This document shows, one piece after another, positions 1 to 7,089 of a stretch of DNA of 7,299 nucleotides. The stretch spans positions 1 through 7,299 of the forward strand of contig JAAXGF010000066.1 of the NCBI GenBank assembly GCA_012267605.1. Reading direction: 5' to 3'. Below the pieces are notes generated by a model. That model ran no database searches. It saw nothing but the letters and a program-made list of their open reading frames with translations, and was not told the DNA's origin. A program made the position numbers and the translations under genes. Source of the stretch: Alphaproteobacteria bacterium. Lineage in GTDB: Bacteria; Pseudomonadota; Alphaproteobacteria; JAAXGF01. Numbering within the stretch: position 1 is the first letter of the stretch; each line of letters opens with the position of its first letter.

Positions 1-7
1 ACGCAAC

Positions 8-1672
8 ATGGTTCGGCCTGGTTTTATAGTACTTGCCATGGTTTTTTTGATCGGCGCATTCGGATCGCCGAGGGTCGAAGCGCGCGATGAACTCACTATC
101 GGCGTGACACAGTTTCCCGCCACATTCAATCCGATCATCAATGCCATGCTCGCCAAATCGTATGTCCTCGCCATGGCATTACGGCCATTGACCGCCTACG
201 ACGCAAGTTGGGAACCGGTGTGCCTCCTATGCACTGAATTGCCGACAGTCGAAAATGGCCTGGCCCGCGTAGAAAAGCTTCCCGACGGGAGCGAGGGCAT
301 GGCCGTGAATTTTGCCATTCAGCAGGGTGCAACCTGGGGCGACGGAACGCCGGTTACCTCCCAGGACGCCGTGTTCGGCTGGAAGGTCGGCAGCCATCCG
401 TTGACCGGAGTCGCCGATCACCAGGCTTTCGCGCGCATTCGTGACATCGAAATCCACGACGACAAGCGTTTTACCGTCCATCTCGATCAGCGCTATTACG
501 ATTATAACATTCGCGCTTCGATTCCCTTGCTACCGGCCCACATCGAATCCGATACGTTTGCCGATCCAAGAGAGTATCGTTTCCGAACCGCTTACGACAC
601 GGATACCACCAACCCTGGCCTCTATTTCGGTCCCTACCGCATCAGCGAAGTTGAACCGGGATCACACATCGTTCTGGTTCGCAATCCAACCTGGTGGGGT
701 GAGCCCGCGTTCTTTCGCCGAATAGTTGTCCGCGTGATCGAGAATACTGTCGCATTGGAGGCGAACCTGTTGTCGGGCGCCGTAGACTACGTTGCTGGGG
801 AACTCGGATTCAGTCTCGATCAAGCCCTCTCGTTCGAACGCCGGTACCCCGACGAATTCGCCGTCCACTACCAACCCGGCCTATTCTACGAGCATATCGA
901 TTTTAATTTGGACAATCCTATCTTGCAGGACAAAAGGGTCCGACAGGCGATGCTCCATGCCCTCGATCGGGAGCTCTTAGTGACCCAATTGTTCGCTGGC
1001 CATCAACCGGTTGCGCATTCGAACGTCAACCCACTCGACCGAGTCTATGCAGCTGACATCAGGACCTACGCCTACGATCCGGAACGCGCAGCCGCCCTGC
1101 TCGACGCCGCTGGTTGGTCGCGGGTCGGAAAGAGCACGCGCACGAACGAGCGTGGCAAGCGACTCTCGGTGCAACTGATGACAACGGCAGGTAACAAGGT
1201 GCGCGAGCTCGTCCAACAGGTTCTTCAAAGCCAATGGAATGCTGTTGGGATAGACGTCACCATCAAGAACGAGCCGGCACGGGTGTTTTTTGGCCAGACC
1301 ATGGCCCACAGGGCATTTCCAGCGCTCGGTATGTATGCTTGGCTTTCAGCGCCAGAAAGCGTACCGCGATCTACGCTCCATTCGGAATCGATTCCAACGG
1401 CCGAGAATAACTGGTCGGGACAAAACTCTCCTGGGTTCGTCAACTCGGAAATGGATTCTCTAATCGACCGGGCGGAGATCGAGCTCGACCGAACCACGCG
1501 GAAAGCATTGTGGCGACGCATGCAAGAAATCTACGCTGAGGAGTTGCCTGTCTTGCCGCTGTATTTTCGAGCACAACCCTACGTTCTACCCAGGTGGCTC
1601 CGGGGCGTCGAGCCGACAGGTCACTTGGAAACGACGACCCTCTGGGTCGAAAACTGGCGCGCGGCCGATTAG
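8..1672 (+). CDS. Peptide-type ABC transporter periplasmic solute-binding protein (family 5, SBP_bac_5)
   Basis: This is the extracytoplasmic receptor that would capture a short peptide or similar solute and deliver it to the permease pair encoded downstream. The 554 residues fit the usual 500-600 of DppA/OppA-like proteins. A Sec signal peptide is visible: R3, a hydrophobic stretch at about residues 5-19, and a likely cut after VEA at residue 25. There is no lipobox, so it is probably a free periplasmic protein. Family hallmarks in order are WGDGTPVTSQDAVFGW (110-125), GPYRISEVEPG (208-218), VRQAMLHALDRE (311-322), YDPERAAALLDAAGW (356-370) and ELPVLPLY (512-519). The only two cysteines form CLLC (72-75). 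Only 7 bases precede the ATG, so the start and any ribosome site cannot be verified; a second ATG at 38 would shorten the signal peptide too much. The substrate cannot be read from sequence. The family call is secure. Confidence 0.93.
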   Translation: MVRPGFIVLAMVFLIGAFGSPRVEARDELTIGVTQFPATFNPIINAMLAKSYVLAMALRPLTAYDASWEPVCLLCTELPTVENGLARVEKLPDGSEGMAVNFAIQQGATWGDGTPVTSQDAVFGWKVGSHPLTGVADHQAFARIRDIEIHDDKRFTVHLDQRYYDYNIRASIPLLPAHIESDTFADPREYRFRTAYDTDTTNPGLYFGPYRISEVEPGSHIVLVRNPTWWGEPAFFRRIVVRVIENTVALEANLLSGAVDYVAGELGFSLDQALSFERRYPDEFAVHYQPGLFYEHIDFNLDNPILQDKRVRQAMLHALDRELLVTQLFAGHQPVAHSNVNPLDRVYAADIRTYAYDPERAAALLDAAGWSRVGKSTRTNERGKRLSVQLMTTAGNKVRELVQQVLQSQWNAVGIDVTIKNEPARVFFGQTMAHRAFPALGMYAWLSAPESVPRSTLHSESIPTAENNWSGQNSPGFVNSEMDSLIDRAEIELDRTTRKALWRRMQEIYAEELPVLPLYFRAQPYVLPRWLRGVEPTGHLETTTLWVENWRAAD

Positions 1673-1676
1673 GCGC

Positions 1677-2654
1677 ATGACGCGGCACATTTCTCCGCTG
1701 CTGTCCGTCGAGAATCATTCAGTCGACTTTCCCACAGAGTTCGGAACAACGCGTGCGGTCGACCGCGTTTCATATGGAATTGGTCCGGGAGACGCGGTTG
1801 GCGTGGTGGGCGAATCGGGCTGCGGTAAAACGGTGGCGGCGCTCGCGACACTTCGTCTGGTACCTCCGCCCGGCCGCATTTCAGGCGGAAAAATTTTTTT
1901 CGAAAGTAAAGATCTCTTGACGTTCGGCGAAGGCCAATTGGAAAAGATTCGGGGGGATCGGGTGGCGATGATTTTTCAGGAACCGGCGACGGCGCTCAAT
2001 CCAGCCTTCACGGTCGGCGACCAAATCGCTGAAGTTCTTCAGACCCATCGCAACACACCGCCACAGGCAGCCTTCGAAGCTGCGGTGGACCTCCTCGACC
2101 AAGTGGGAATTCCGGCACCGCATCAAAGAGTTCACGATTATCCACACAATCTTAGTGGAGGCATGCGCCAGCGAGTGATGATCGCCATGGCCTTGGCATG
2201 TGGGCCTGCCCTGCTGATCGCGGACGAGCCGACGACGGCACTGGACGTCACGATCCAGTTTCAGATTCTCGATCTGTTGTCGAAGTTACGCGAACAGCTC
2301 GGCATGGCCATCCAGTTCATCAGTCATAATCTCGCCGTGGTGGCGGAAATTGCTGACGAGGTACTGGTGATGTATGCCGGACGCATCGTTGAACGGGCAC
2401 CGAGCACAAAAATATTTCGTCGCCCCTTTCACCCATACACCAAGGGTCTGCTAAAGACCATTCCGCGGCTCGATCAACGGTCACGGCGGCTTCCCACCAT
2501 ACCCGGCGTTGTTCCCGATGAGCGGCCGCACGGGTGCGCCTTCCTTGACCGGTGTTCGATGAAGGTGCCGAGATGTGCGCGCGCCGAACCCCAGCTTGAA
2601 ATGGTAGACGATGGCCACGCGGCCGCATGTTTTGTTGTCAGCGGTTCCCAATGA
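1677..2654 (+). CDS. Peptide ABC transporter ATP-binding protein, DppD/OppD type
   Basis: This is a cytoplasmic ATPase subunit that would pair with the second ATPase (2710-3674) and drive the two permeases. All nucleotide-binding motifs are present: Walker A GESGCGKT (45-52), Q-loop Q101 in IFQEP, signature LSGGMRQR (159-166), Walker B LLIADEP with catalytic E184, and H-loop H217 in SHN, where the commoner form is THD. The C-terminal oligopeptide/dipeptide extension follows, with FHPYT (251-255) and four cysteines C287, C293, C300 and C318. In the D subunit of the Mycobacterium dipeptide transporter an equivalent set of cysteines holds a 4Fe-4S cluster, so the same is possible here. The gene starts 4 bp after the binding-protein stop with only a weak AGG-like ribosome site, which suggests translational coupling. 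The length of 325 residues is normal. The name D is by similarity and position; OppD-like or other substrate classes are equally possible. Confidence 0.93.
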   Translation: MTRHISPLLSVENHSVDFPTEFGTTRAVDRVSYGIGPGDAVGVVGESGCGKTVAALATLRLVPPPGRISGGKIFFESKDLLTFGEGQLEKIRGDRVAMIFQEPATALNPAFTVGDQIAEVLQTHRNTPPQAAFEAAVDLLDQVGIPAPHQRVHDYPHNLSGGMRQRVMIAMALACGPALLIADEPTTALDVTIQFQILDLLSKLREQLGMAIQFISHNLAVVAEIADEVLVMYAGRIVERAPSTKIFRRPFHPYTKGLLKTIPRLDQRSRRLPTIPGVVPDERPHGCAFLDRCSMKVPRCARAEPQLEMVDDGHAAACFVVSGSQ

Positions 2655-2709
2655 CGTCTTGGCAATATTGTCTATTGCTCTTTGCTAGACGAAGGTTGCG
2701 AGGGGCTGC

Positions 2710-3674
2710 ATGAACGATCCGATCATGGAGGCCCGGCATGTCTCGCGCCACTATACGCTACGTGCTCCGGGGTTGTTTGGAGCGTCCGTCGGCACGATAC
2801 GCGCCGTCGACGACGTGAGTCTGAAAATTTTTCGCGGCGAAACTCTCGCATTGGTCGGCGAATCCGGGTGCGGAAAATCGACCTTCGCCAGGGTCGTGGC
2901 GTTCCTCAATCGACCGACAGAGGGTGAAATCCGCTTCCGCGGCTCGGTTGTCGCGGGTCGCGACATCGCCTCGTGCGCAAAGAAATTCAAATGATCTTTC
3001 AAGATCCTTATGGAGCATTGAATCCACGCACGACGGTCTCGGCCATCATCTCCGAACCGCTGCGCATCCACCAACCCAAGAGCCTCCATAAGAATCGTGT
3101 TGCAAAACTGATGGAAGCGGTGGGTCTGGCGCCGAACCATGGGCACCGATATCCACACGAGTTTTCCGGCGGGCAGCGCCAGCGGATCGGCATCGCACGT
3201 GCTCTTGCGCTAAACTCGAGCCTCACCATTGCCGACGAGCCGGTTTCCGCTCTAGACGTCTCGGTACAAAGTCAGGTCTTGAACTTGCTTCAGGACCTCC
3301 AAGAGGATCGAAACCTGACTTATTTATTTATCACCCACGATATCGCCGTTGTCCACCACATCGCCGATCGGGTGGCCGTCATGTACCTCGGAGGAATCGT
3401 GGAAATTGCCCCACGCGAGGCGTTTTTTTCCCAGCCAAGACATCCGTATAGTCAGGCGCTGCTCGCCGCCGTGCCACGATTTGGACGCACCAAAAAGCGG
3501 CAGGGCGCGAACCTCGGCGGCGAGGTACCAAACCCATTGGCTCCCCCGAGCGGCTGCCCGTTTCACCCCCGTTGTTCAGGGGCGCAAGACCTCTGCCAAC
3601 GGGTCAAACCGAACTTGGAACCGACAGCATCTGCGGGAGAGGTTCACCGCGTCGCTTGTCACTTCAAAGACTAG
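2710..3674 (+). pseudogene. Peptide ABC transporter ATP-binding protein, DppF/OppF type, frameshifted by one missing base
   Basis: This is the second ATPase of the importer, split over two frames. The first frame (2710-2994, 94 residues) carries the N-terminus and Walker A GESGCGKS (50-57), then stops at TGA 2992-2994. The second frame (open through 3674) carries the Q-loop IFQDPYG, signature FSGGQRQR, Walker B LTIADEP, H-loop THD, the C-terminal FHPR region, and four cysteines in GCPFHPRC, LCQR and ACH. One extra G at about 2973 changes TCG-TGC-GCA to TCG-GTG-CGC and joins the halves as RDIASVRKEIQMIFQDP, matching the family consensus and giving 321 residues. No other damage is visible, so a recent mutation or a sequencing error is more likely than an old pseudogene. 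The ATG at 2710 has GAGGGG 4 bp upstream (2700-2705) and lies 55 bp after the preceding gene. The downstream half could start at GTG 2973 or at ATG 2991, which overlaps the stop as ATGA, but it would lack the Walker A needed to bind ATP. Confidence 0.88.
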
Positions 3675-3751
3675 ATGATGCCAGCGCGCCACCTGAAGGC
3701 CATTGACCCTCGGTACTTCAATGCGAGCATCATTGGAGCGAATTGTAAGCG
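3675..3751 (+). other. Intercistronic spacer with nested inverted repeats
   Basis: The 77 bp between the ATPase and permease genes contain two nested inverted repeats. The outer pair is ATGATGC (3675-3681) with GCATCAT (3727-3733). The inner pair is CATTGA (3701-3706) with TCAATG (3718-3723), around an 11-base loop. In the transcript these could fold into a long hairpin with an internal bulge, starting directly after the ATPase stop. There is no T-run, so it does not look like an intrinsic terminator. It could stabilise mRNA ends or tune permease expression relative to the ATPases, but short pairs like these can also arise by chance. The following permease gene has only a distant GGAG (3735-3738, 13 bases from the ATG). 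Confidence 0.3.
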
Positions 3752-4717
3752 ATGAGCCGATACCTCGTCGGCAGACTGGCCGAATCGCTCATCGTACTGC
3801 TGATTATGAGCGTCGTAATCTACACGCTGATTGGACTGATGCCCGGCGATCCTATCGACATCATGGTCCAATCCGACCCGCACCTGACACCGGCAGACGC
3901 GGCGCGCCTAAAAGCCCTTTACGGATTGGACAAACCCCTCCTTGAACGCTACGCGAATTGGCTCGAGGCGGCGTTGTCCGGCGACTTCGGCTATTCACGC
4001 ATTCAGAATCAGCCGGTCTGGACTGTGCTGGCGCCACGTTTGGTCAACAGCATAATCTTGATGGGCATTAGTTTCGTAGTATCGCTCTTGATCGCGTTGC
4101 CCATCGGCATTTATTCCGCGCTCAAACCCTATGGCGCTCGGGACTACGCCATCAATTTTATTGCTCTGGGAGGGATTTCCATCCCGGTTTTTTGGCTCGC
4201 TCTGATGATCATTTATCTTTTCTCCGTACGCTGGGGCGTCCTCCCGGCAAGCGGTATGCAGACGGTGGGAGTGGAGAGTGTTTGGGACAAGGCCAAGTAC
4301 TTGGTCTTGCCGGTTATTACCTTGAGCGCAGCCAACGCAGGGAGCCTTACCCGTTTCATGCGCGCCGCGATGATGGAGACCATGCGCCAGGACTTTATCC
4401 GAACCGCGCGCGCCAAGGGTCTCGGGCGCCGTCAAGTAGTCCTCAAACACGCTTTGCGCAACGCGCTTATCCCGGTTGTCACCATACTCGCGCTGAGCTT
4501 CGGAAACTTGTTTTCGGGTGCCCTCATAACCGAAACCGTATTTTCCTATCTCGGTATGGGCAAGCTCATCTACGACTCGATTATCGGTAATGACTACAAT
4601 GTAGCGCTGATCGCCCTGTTATTCGCGACGCTCCTAACGCTTGTTAGCAATCTGCTCGCCGATCTCTGTTACGCCTGGTTGGATCCCCGCATCTCCTACG
4701 GGGCGAGACAAGCGTGA
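3752..4717 (+). CDS. Peptide ABC transporter permease, DppB/OppB type
   Basis: This is an inner-membrane permease of the binding-protein-dependent transport family (BPD_transp_1), forming half of the translocation channel with the next gene product. The 321 residues are typical. The N-terminus (MSRYLVGRLAESLIVLL) begins the first membrane helix at about 9-30, followed by PGDP, as in B subunits. A periplasmic loop (about 31-97) with LYGLDKPLLERYANWL and GDFGYS is characteristic of DppB. Further hydrophobic segments lie near 98-121, 133-158, 184-203, 240-262 and 283-308. The cytoplasmic EAA loop, which contacts the ATPases, is at about 212-243 (RTARAKGLG then RNALIPVV). ATG 3752 is the first possible start because a TAA lies in frame at 3746-3748. 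The ribosome site is weak. The gene overlaps the next by 4 bp. Confidence 0.94.
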   Translation: MSRYLVGRLAESLIVLLIMSVVIYTLIGLMPGDPIDIMVQSDPHLTPADAARLKALYGLDKPLLERYANWLEAALSGDFGYSRIQNQPVWTVLAPRLVNSIILMGISFVVSLLIALPIGIYSALKPYGARDYAINFIALGGISIPVFWLALMIIYLFSVRWGVLPASGMQTVGVESVWDKAKYLVLPVITLSAANAGSLTRFMRAAMMETMRQDFIRTARAKGLGRRQVVLKHALRNALIPVVTILALSFGNLFSGALITETVFSYLGMGKLIYDSIIGNDYNVALIALLFATLLTLVSNLLADLCYAWLDPRISYGARQA

Positions 4718-5646
4718 CCAAAACTTCCCAAATACAAACCCAGCGATTGTCGATGACGGCCCTAACCCTGCGTCGGTTTGTCCGCCACCGAATGGCCGTG
4801 GCGAGCGCGGCGATCCTTGCCATACTCGGCGTATTGACCTTGGCCGCGCCGCTGGTCGAGCTTGCCATGGGAATCGGCGCCAACGACATTGATTTACTCC
4901 ACCGCTTCGCTGGTCCATCGCTCGCCCACCCCTTGGGCACCGATGAACTTGGCCGTGACCTCTTTTTGCGGTTGCTCTACGGAGGGCGAATATCTCTCAT
5001 CGTCGGAATGGCGACGGCGTTGGTGGCCGCCGTAATCGGCACGACGATCGGACTCATCGCGGGCTACTATGGTGGTTGGCTCGATGCCCTGTTGATGCGT
5101 TTGACCGATGGGGTGATCGCCTTGCCGCTGTTGCCGCTGCTCATCGTCCTGTCCGCCGTGGACATGTCGAAGTTAGGGTTTGGCGACGCTTTCCTGGCCG
5201 GGGACTCAGCCAGCGTCTACCGAATGATGATCATTATCGCCCTGGTCGGATGGACGACGGTGGCGCGATTGGTCCGCGGTACCACACTAACCCTGAGGGA
5301 ACGTGAGTACGTGCTCGCGGCACGCGGCATGGGTGCCTCTGGCGCGCGTATCATGCTCACGCATGTCCTGCCCAATACGGTCTCGCCCATCACTGTGGCG
5401 ACGACCCTATCGGTGGGGACAATTATCCTCTTCGAATCAGTATTGAGTTTCCTTGGTTTGGGAATCCAGCCGCCGCTCCCAAGTTGGGGAAACATGCTGA
5501 ACAACGCCCAGGAATTGATGAACGAGGCGCCAGCCCTCGCTTTCTATCCAGGAATACTGATCTTTCTGACCGTCGTCGCCTTCAATTTCCTAGGCGACGG
5601 ACTCCAGGATTCGCTCGATCCAAAGGCAGTAACCCAGCGCCGGTAA
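4714..5646 (+). CDS. Peptide ABC transporter permease, DppC/OppC type
   Basis: This is the partner inner-membrane permease that completes the import channel. It starts with GTG at 4714, inside the stop of the upstream permease (GTGA overlap), so translational coupling is likely. The 310 residues are normal for DppC. The N-terminal cytoplasmic segment with RRFVRHRMAV (20-29) precedes helix 1 (about 29-52). Next comes the C-subunit hallmark HPLGTDELGRD (72-82), then GGRISLIVG and membrane segments near 93-117, 133-150, 170-188, 222-248 and 278-293. The EAA loop is at about 196-228 (EREYVLAARGMGASG, then HVLPNTVSPI). SFLGLGIQPPLPSWGNML (245-262) and the C-terminal FNFLGDGLQDSLDPK are textbook DppC/OppC features. 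It is the last recognisable gene of the operon. Confidence 0.95.
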   Translation: MTKTSQIQTQRLSMTALTLRRFVRHRMAVASAAILAILGVLTLAAPLVELAMGIGANDIDLLHRFAGPSLAHPLGTDELGRDLFLRLLYGGRISLIVGMATALVAAVIGTTIGLIAGYYGGWLDALLMRLTDGVIALPLLPLLIVLSAVDMSKLGFGDAFLAGDSASVYRMMIIIALVGWTTVARLVRGTTLTLREREYVLAARGMGASGARIMLTHVLPNTVSPITVATTLSVGTIILFESVLSFLGLGIQPPLPSWGNMLNNAQELMNEAPALAFYPGILIFLTVVAFNFLGDGLQDSLDPKAVTQRR

Positions 5647-5683
5647 CCAAACAGCGCTCCAGGGCCCGAATTTGGCCGATCTT

Positions 5684-5705
5684 GCACCGAAAATCGCCAC
5701 GGTGC
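5684..5705 (+). other. Stem-loop after the operon, possible weak terminator
   Basis: A perfect 6-bp inverted repeat, GCACCG (5684-5689) with CGGTGC (5700-5705), surrounds a 10-base loop and lies 38 bases after the last permease stop. Only TT follows it, so it lacks the U-tract of a strong intrinsic terminator. It is the best candidate seen for ending or trimming the operon transcript, but the evidence is thin. Confidence 0.2.
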
Positions 5706-5941
5706 TTCCGATGCCGAAGCGCCTACCCGGTGCCGCGCAAACGACCCACGAGTACAACGGTCGATTTCTTGAAGTTACCCCACCAATATCCGGATTCGGC
5801 GGCGCGCTTTCGGCAATGCACTGCCATGTCGGCTATCATATCCAACTGCGGACGTTCGGGTTGTCTCCTCGGGACGACTGGGTCTAGCCAACTTCGGACC
5901 CAGCTGCCCACTTCGCGCAGTCGGAATATTGGTGGTAGCTC

Positions 5942-5971
5942 TTGCACGAAGCTATCAAAATCGATTACAAA
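5942..5971 (+). promoter_or_regulatory. Candidate sigma70-like promoter for the small gene
   Basis: TTGCAC (5942-5947) and TACAAA (5966-5971) are separated by 18 bases inside an AT-rich patch. A second -10-like hexamer, TATAGT (5977-5982), is nearby but has no matching -35. The site lies about 118 bases upstream of the ATG at 6089, which would leave a leader of roughly 110 bases. The matches are partial, so this is a suggestion only. Confidence 0.25.
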
Positions 5972-6076
5972 TATCCTATAGTTGTATTTCCGGCGCCAGG
6001 ATCATCGTAGGATGGCATAGCCGGCATGAAGCGTGAGAGTATCAATTGTTCTGTGTCACCAATCAACTACCGAACT

Positions 6077-6082
6077 GGAGGT
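6077..6082 (+). promoter_or_regulatory. Strong Shine-Dalgarno site fixing the start of the small gene
   Basis: GGAGGT lies 6 bases before ATG 6089, close to ideal sequence and spacing. It is the best ribosome site in the window and favours 6089 over the in-frame ATG at 6026, which is preceded by no purine-rich stretch. Confidence 0.75.
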
Positions 6083-6088
6083 CACAAG

Positions 6089-6319
6089 ATGAGTTGGACA
6101 TCGTGTATGAAGAAAAAGATTGAAGATGAGTGGGGAGCCATCGTTAAATATTGCGTGGACGGAGCGAATTCGGGGGACCTAAAAAAAATCGCGGAATGTA
6201 TTTTGGAACTATTGCCGAATCTGGATCCAGAGGTTGTTGCCGCTACACTGGCTTTCTTTTCCACGGAATGCGCTTTTGATGCCGCCCCGGACGATCCCGC
6301 TCGGGCACGGAGCAGATAA
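6089..6319 (+). CDS. Small four-cysteine protein of unknown function
   Basis: This predicts a 76-residue protein that I do not recognise. It begins MSWTSCMKKKIEDEWG and has no signal peptide or clear membrane helix. Three stretches look helical: about 3-23, 29-42 (GDLKKIAECILELLP) and 46-62 (DPEVVAATLAFFSTEC), separated by GANSG and PNLDP turns. Cysteines at 6, 22, 37 and 61 are scattered, one or two per putative helix, with no CxxC metal motif. The tail (about 64-76, DAAPDDPARARSR) looks unstructured. The body is more AT-rich than the transporter genes and includes a run of eight A at Lys32-Lys33. Support for it being real is the GGAGGT site 6 bp upstream and the patterned amphipathic sequence. 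It could be a small helical-bundle protein, or less likely a secreted or modified peptide precursor. It sits 442 bp beyond the importer with its own likely promoter zone, so a functional link is unproven. Confidence 0.6.
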   Translation: MSWTSCMKKKIEDEWGAIVKYCVDGANSGDLKKIAECILELLPNLDPEVVAATLAFFSTECAFDAAPDDPARARSR

Positions 6320-7089
6320 GCAACTCGAGAGCGAAGGAATATCGTAGCTCAGTGGCTGGTCGAGTAGGACCCGTCCGGCTGGCCCGTTTCCGTTTGCGGT
6401 CCGGGAGGGACTCGCTCAGCGCCTACTGCAAGATCTGGGATGGCTAGGCTGTCATTGGCGGTGAGAATCTGGACCACCGGCTAGCCAGCTTGCCCACTTA
6501 ATCCATGGGAGGGACCCGCGCGTTTATTCTTCCACAGCAAGCTAAATCTGGGCTTGCGTCATGCGTTCCATTGCTTCTTTGCGTCAGAAATCCAGGCTCC
6601 AGGTGTTCACCTCAATCCCAATCAGAATTTCTTCCATCACTCTGCGTCCTTCACTCGCATGGGGGCGGGGGCTGGGTGGACTTTCTTGACTAGATTTCCC
6701 TGGCAATTCTCCCCAACTTGCCAGCGGTAAGGTTGCATAGCGTTTCCAGGCCGTCCAAGCGCGCGCATGAGAAAACGTGCGAACCGGTAAATTGTCCAAG
6801 AAGGGTTGCCGGGTTAAAGCCGAAAAAAAACAGATAGGGAGCATTTTTCGCCGTAGACGAATCGATTCTATTGAGTCCGGAGTGGGTCAGACTCGGAAGC
6901 GCTTGGGGCGAGGAATGGGTGGCGGCTTTCTGATCCGCAAGCGGACGTGGCGTCAGCCCATGGGCGGCATCATTGCGTATAGAGCGACAATCTGGGTGAG
7001 AGCCGCGCGTCAATCAGGATGAGATTCCCGGCGGCAGCGGCGAGGGAAATGATTCCCCTATGCGTTGGCGATTTCAAGCTGTTTTTGGT

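Larger units (their letters stand above)
5647..6088. other. Intergenic region between the transporter operon and the small gene
   Basis: These roughly 440 bp contain no open frame I can defend. The candidate frames (5672-5887 plus, starting at TTG, and 5723-5947 minus) lack ribosome sites, recognisable domains and convincing codon patterns. The first half is GC-rich like the operon. From about 5940 the sequence turns AT-rich, as expected for a promoter zone ahead of the small gene at 6089. An in-frame ATG at 6026 would add 21 residues to that gene but has no ribosome site. Confidence 0.6.

Noticed and set aside
2979..2994. Programmed -1 frameshift site joining the two halves of the second ATPase
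   Set aside because: The local sequence A-AAG-AAA does not allow both tRNAs to re-pair after slipping, no stimulatory Shine-Dalgarno or strong hairpin is evident, and a single missing G explains the family alignment better.
3995..4450. 151-residue minus-strand open frame opposite the B permease
   Set aside because: It lies wholly inside a well-supported permease gene and its residues reflect the reverse of those codons, with no recognisable motif.
5672..5887. Plus-strand open frame of 71 residues after the operon
   Set aside because: It starts with TTG without a ribosome site, shows no domain or composition typical of a protein, and fits chance in GC-rich DNA.
6026..6088. Upstream ATG extending the small protein by 21 residues
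   Set aside because: No ribosome site precedes 6026, whereas GGAGGT stands 6 bases before ATG 6089.
6345..6365. tRNA gene suggested by TAGCTCAGTGG...GGTCGAGT, a good D-arm match
   Set aside because: The seven bases before it have no partner for an acceptor stem, no 5-bp anticodon stem with a 7-base loop follows, and there is no TTCRA T-loop. At most it is a remnant.
6690..7013. 107-residue minus-strand and overlapping 81-residue plus-strand (6777-7022) open frames
   Set aside because: The two overlap on opposite strands, lack ribosome sites, and read as Arg/Ser/Pro-rich sequence without domains. A decayed gene cannot be excluded, but nothing supports one.
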